Positions 62,794-64,000 of a DNA stretch of 64,000 nucleotides are shown in pieces. The position numbers were made by a program, and so were the translations under genes. The DNA comes from Metabacillus sp. B2-18 (GTDB lineage: Bacteria > Bacillota > Bacilli > Bacillales > Bacillaceae), in NCBI RefSeq assembly GCF_021117275.1, contig NZ_CP088246.1, positions 248,001-312,000 of the forward strand, read 5' to 3'. Numbering within the stretch: the first letter of the stretch is position 1; each line of letters opens with the position of its first letter. The notes under the pieces are model-generated. The model searched no databases, was not told the DNA's origin, and saw nothing but the letters and a program-made list of their open reading frames with translations.

Positions 62794-63639
62794 GTGGTAA
62801 CGAAAATTAATTTAACTGAAGACATAATTGTTGCTGTTTCTAAACTGATTGATGACTCAATGTCTAATAGAAGAGATCCAAGCCATTCTGATTTAGAATT
62901 TCAAATCAAGAAATATGGACTGGAACAAGGAGATCCAAAAGCTCAAGGTCAAACAGTTGGAAAAGCTAAGAGAGTTCGATATGTACTAAATTGGGCACTA
63001 GAATTCAACATAGATTCAGGGGAAAAATTATTGGTAGCTTTATTAAATTTGGTACGTGGAGTAGGAGGTTTTAGAAAGGGATCTTCAAATTATGTTGGGG
63101 AAGAAGAAATAATAAACTTACAGCAAATATTGAAGAATAGTGGCTATTATCTGGACGACACAGGAAATATAGGACACTTAATTTTAGATAATATAACTGA
63201 GTTTGAAATGGAAGAGGCCTTATGGAATTATGTTCGTAGAGCAAAAAAGGGACAAGAAGATGCAGCCTTACTTACAGGAACAAGTAAAGATTTATTGGAG
63301 GCTGTAGCAGCACATGTTCTAGTCAAATTATGGGGTACATATCCACAAACAGTAAACTTCCCAACATTATTGGGACAAGCTTTTGTTGCTTTGGGGTTAA
63401 AAACATCATTAGAAGAAATAGACCAAGCTAATCCAGTAAAGAAAGCTAAAATAAAAATGGAAACATCTTTATATCAATTAGGTTGTTCTATAAATTTGTT
63501 ACGCAATAAAACAGGTACTGGACATGGTAGACCTTTTGTCCCTGAAATCCCTCATGAAGATGCGCGTTTAGCAATTGAAGGTATGGCTATAATTTCAGAA
63601 TATCTATTAAATAAAATGTCTCTTCACCATTTTCTGTGA
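62794..63639 (+). CDS. Abortive infection family protein (Abi_C domain)
   Basis: 281 residues, GTG start behind AGGTGG. The C-terminal Abi_C signature is clear: SINLLRNKTGTGHGRPFVPE with EDARLAIEGMAIISEYLLN. The N-terminal half is helical (DPSHSDLEFQIKKYGLEQGD and KRVRYVLNWALEFNIDSGEK). Proteins with this domain are linked to phage exclusion, mechanism unknown. A single gene, flanked by the island's terminator and an ISL3 end, with no antitoxin-like partner. Confidence 0.82.
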   Translation: MVTKINLTEDIIVAVSKLIDDSMSNRRDPSHSDLEFQIKKYGLEQGDPKAQGQTVGKAKRVRYVLNWALEFNIDSGEKLLVALLNLVRGVGGFRKGSSNYVGEEEIINLQQILKNSGYYLDDTGNIGHLILDNITEFEMEEALWNYVRRAKKGQEDAALLTGTSKDLLEAVAAHVLVKLWGTYPQTVNFPTLLGQAFVALGLKTSLEEIDQANPVKKAKIKMETSLYQLGCSINLLRNKTGTGHGRPFVPEIPHEDARLAIEGMAIISEYLLNKMSLHHFL

Positions 63640-63688
63640 TAAACACCTATCCCAGAAATAAGTTAGCTTGATTGTGTCGCAATCAAAC

Positions 63689-63797
63689 TATCTCCTTCTT
63701 CAGCTTGTAGACTACTTAGTTAGTAACTTGGATGCGGTCAAGTGCTTTCCTTGACGGCATCCAAGTTACTAACTACCATACTGATAGCTGAAGAATA
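63689..63797. repeat. Very long interrupted hairpin
   Basis: TTCTTCAGCT (63690-63699) with AGCTGAAGAA, then AGTTAGTAACTTGGATGC with GCATCCAAGTTACTAACT and an inner GTCAAG/CTTGAC. Over 30 base pairs in two blocks. It lies just beyond the ISL3 transposase stop, so it may be part of that element's end or a strong terminator. Confidence 0.65.
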
Positions 63798-63805
63798 AAA
63801 GAGAG

Positions 63806-64000
63806 TTATGCTACTTGTTTTTTATAAGTGTTTCCTGTACATTCCAGAAATACACGTAATCTAAACCGTTCTAAATTTCTATAACCATAGGCTCTTCTTT
63901 TAATGTTTTTAACCTTATGGTTAGTACCTTCGGTCCTTCCGTTTGTATATCTTGACAAGAAATATTGAAGAATTTCAGCTTTCCAATTTTCAAGGGTTTT
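63806..64000 (-). CDS. ISL3-family transposase, C-terminal end, cut by window edge
   Basis: The last 64 codons are visible: LENWKAEILQYFLSRYTNGR, TEGTNHKVKNIKRRAYGYRN and LERFRLRVFLECTGNTYKKQ, typical of the end of ISL3-type DDE transposases (N-K-K-V/I-K-x-I-K-R-R-x-Y-G). The gene continues right of the window. Confidence 0.85.
   Translation of the reverse strand, partial: KTLENWKAEILQYFLSRYTNGRTEGTNHKVKNIKRRAYGYRNLERFRLRVFLECTGNTYKKQVA

Noticed and set aside
1..64000. CRISPR arrays, tRNA and rRNA genes
   Set aside because: No regularly spaced direct repeats and no tRNA- or rRNA-like sequences were noticed on either strand.

Overview
The window looks like chromosomal DNA of a low-GC, endospore-forming member of the Bacillaceae. 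Grounds: A+T-rich sequence, Shine-Dalgarno sites of the GGAGG type, frequent TTG and GTG starts, and many sporulation genes (a spoVA cluster, CwlJ/SleB-like and CwlC-like cell-wall hydrolases, two Spo0E-like proteins). No rRNA, tRNA or CRISPR array was seen. A species cannot be named from the sequence alone.

Layout. 1-2030: a lipoprotein and a PhoP-box-preceded alkaline phosphatase. 3045-11646: an acyl-carrier/AMP-ligase/MBOAT/SGNH cluster that probably acylates a surface polymer, then a complete ferric-iron ABC importer; Fur-box-like sites lie ahead of both, and a strongly folded RNA candidate lies inside the importer locus. 11647-20905: a GNAT enzyme, an IS3 relic, an RRNPP-like regulator, a chemoreceptor behind an attenuator-like leader, small regulators and a cardiolipin synthase. 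21005-22293: a 1.26-kb non-autonomous element with 23-bp inverted repeats inside 15-bp direct repeats, carrying a broken DUF2975 gene. 23686-28600: a decaying zone with a broken amidase, a lipoprotein fragment, and IS1595 and IS110 relics; the IS110 relic keeps its noncoding end, which folds like a bridge RNA. 29539-34793: a CwlC-like amidase and a seven-gene cluster matching the mobile spoVA2mob operon linked to spore heat resistance, with its first gene frameshifted. 35650-41640: small secreted or lipoproteins and an intact IS21-family element.

42052-62629 is an accessory island of mostly unrecognised genes. Its core (45204-48383) encodes an E2-like protein, a ubiquitin-like protein ending in GGAKG, a JAMM/JAB protease and a ThiF/E1-like protein. 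These four match the PRTRC ThiF/A/B/C families and parallel Bil-type bacterial ubiquitin-like conjugation. Around them lie a ribbon-helix-helix regulator with a paired upstream repeat, an ATP-dependent DNA ligase, tandem duplicated genes, genes sharing a palindromic promoter motif, a CoiA-like zinc protein, a DUF2187 protein, a Spo0E-like protein and a secreted transglutaminase-like protein. Several island genes sit just behind terminator-like leader hairpins, two of them near-identical. A complete 5,885-bp Tn3-family transposon (tnpA, tnpR, a BASS transporter, adaA) has inserted into the island at 53647-59531 with a TAGTA target duplication.

The right end holds an Abi_C abortive-infection-type gene and the tail of an ISL3-family transposase. 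A hairpin-forming repeat starting with GATCTTC(A/C)ACAAT and AAGCGC is scattered through the window in about eight copies.
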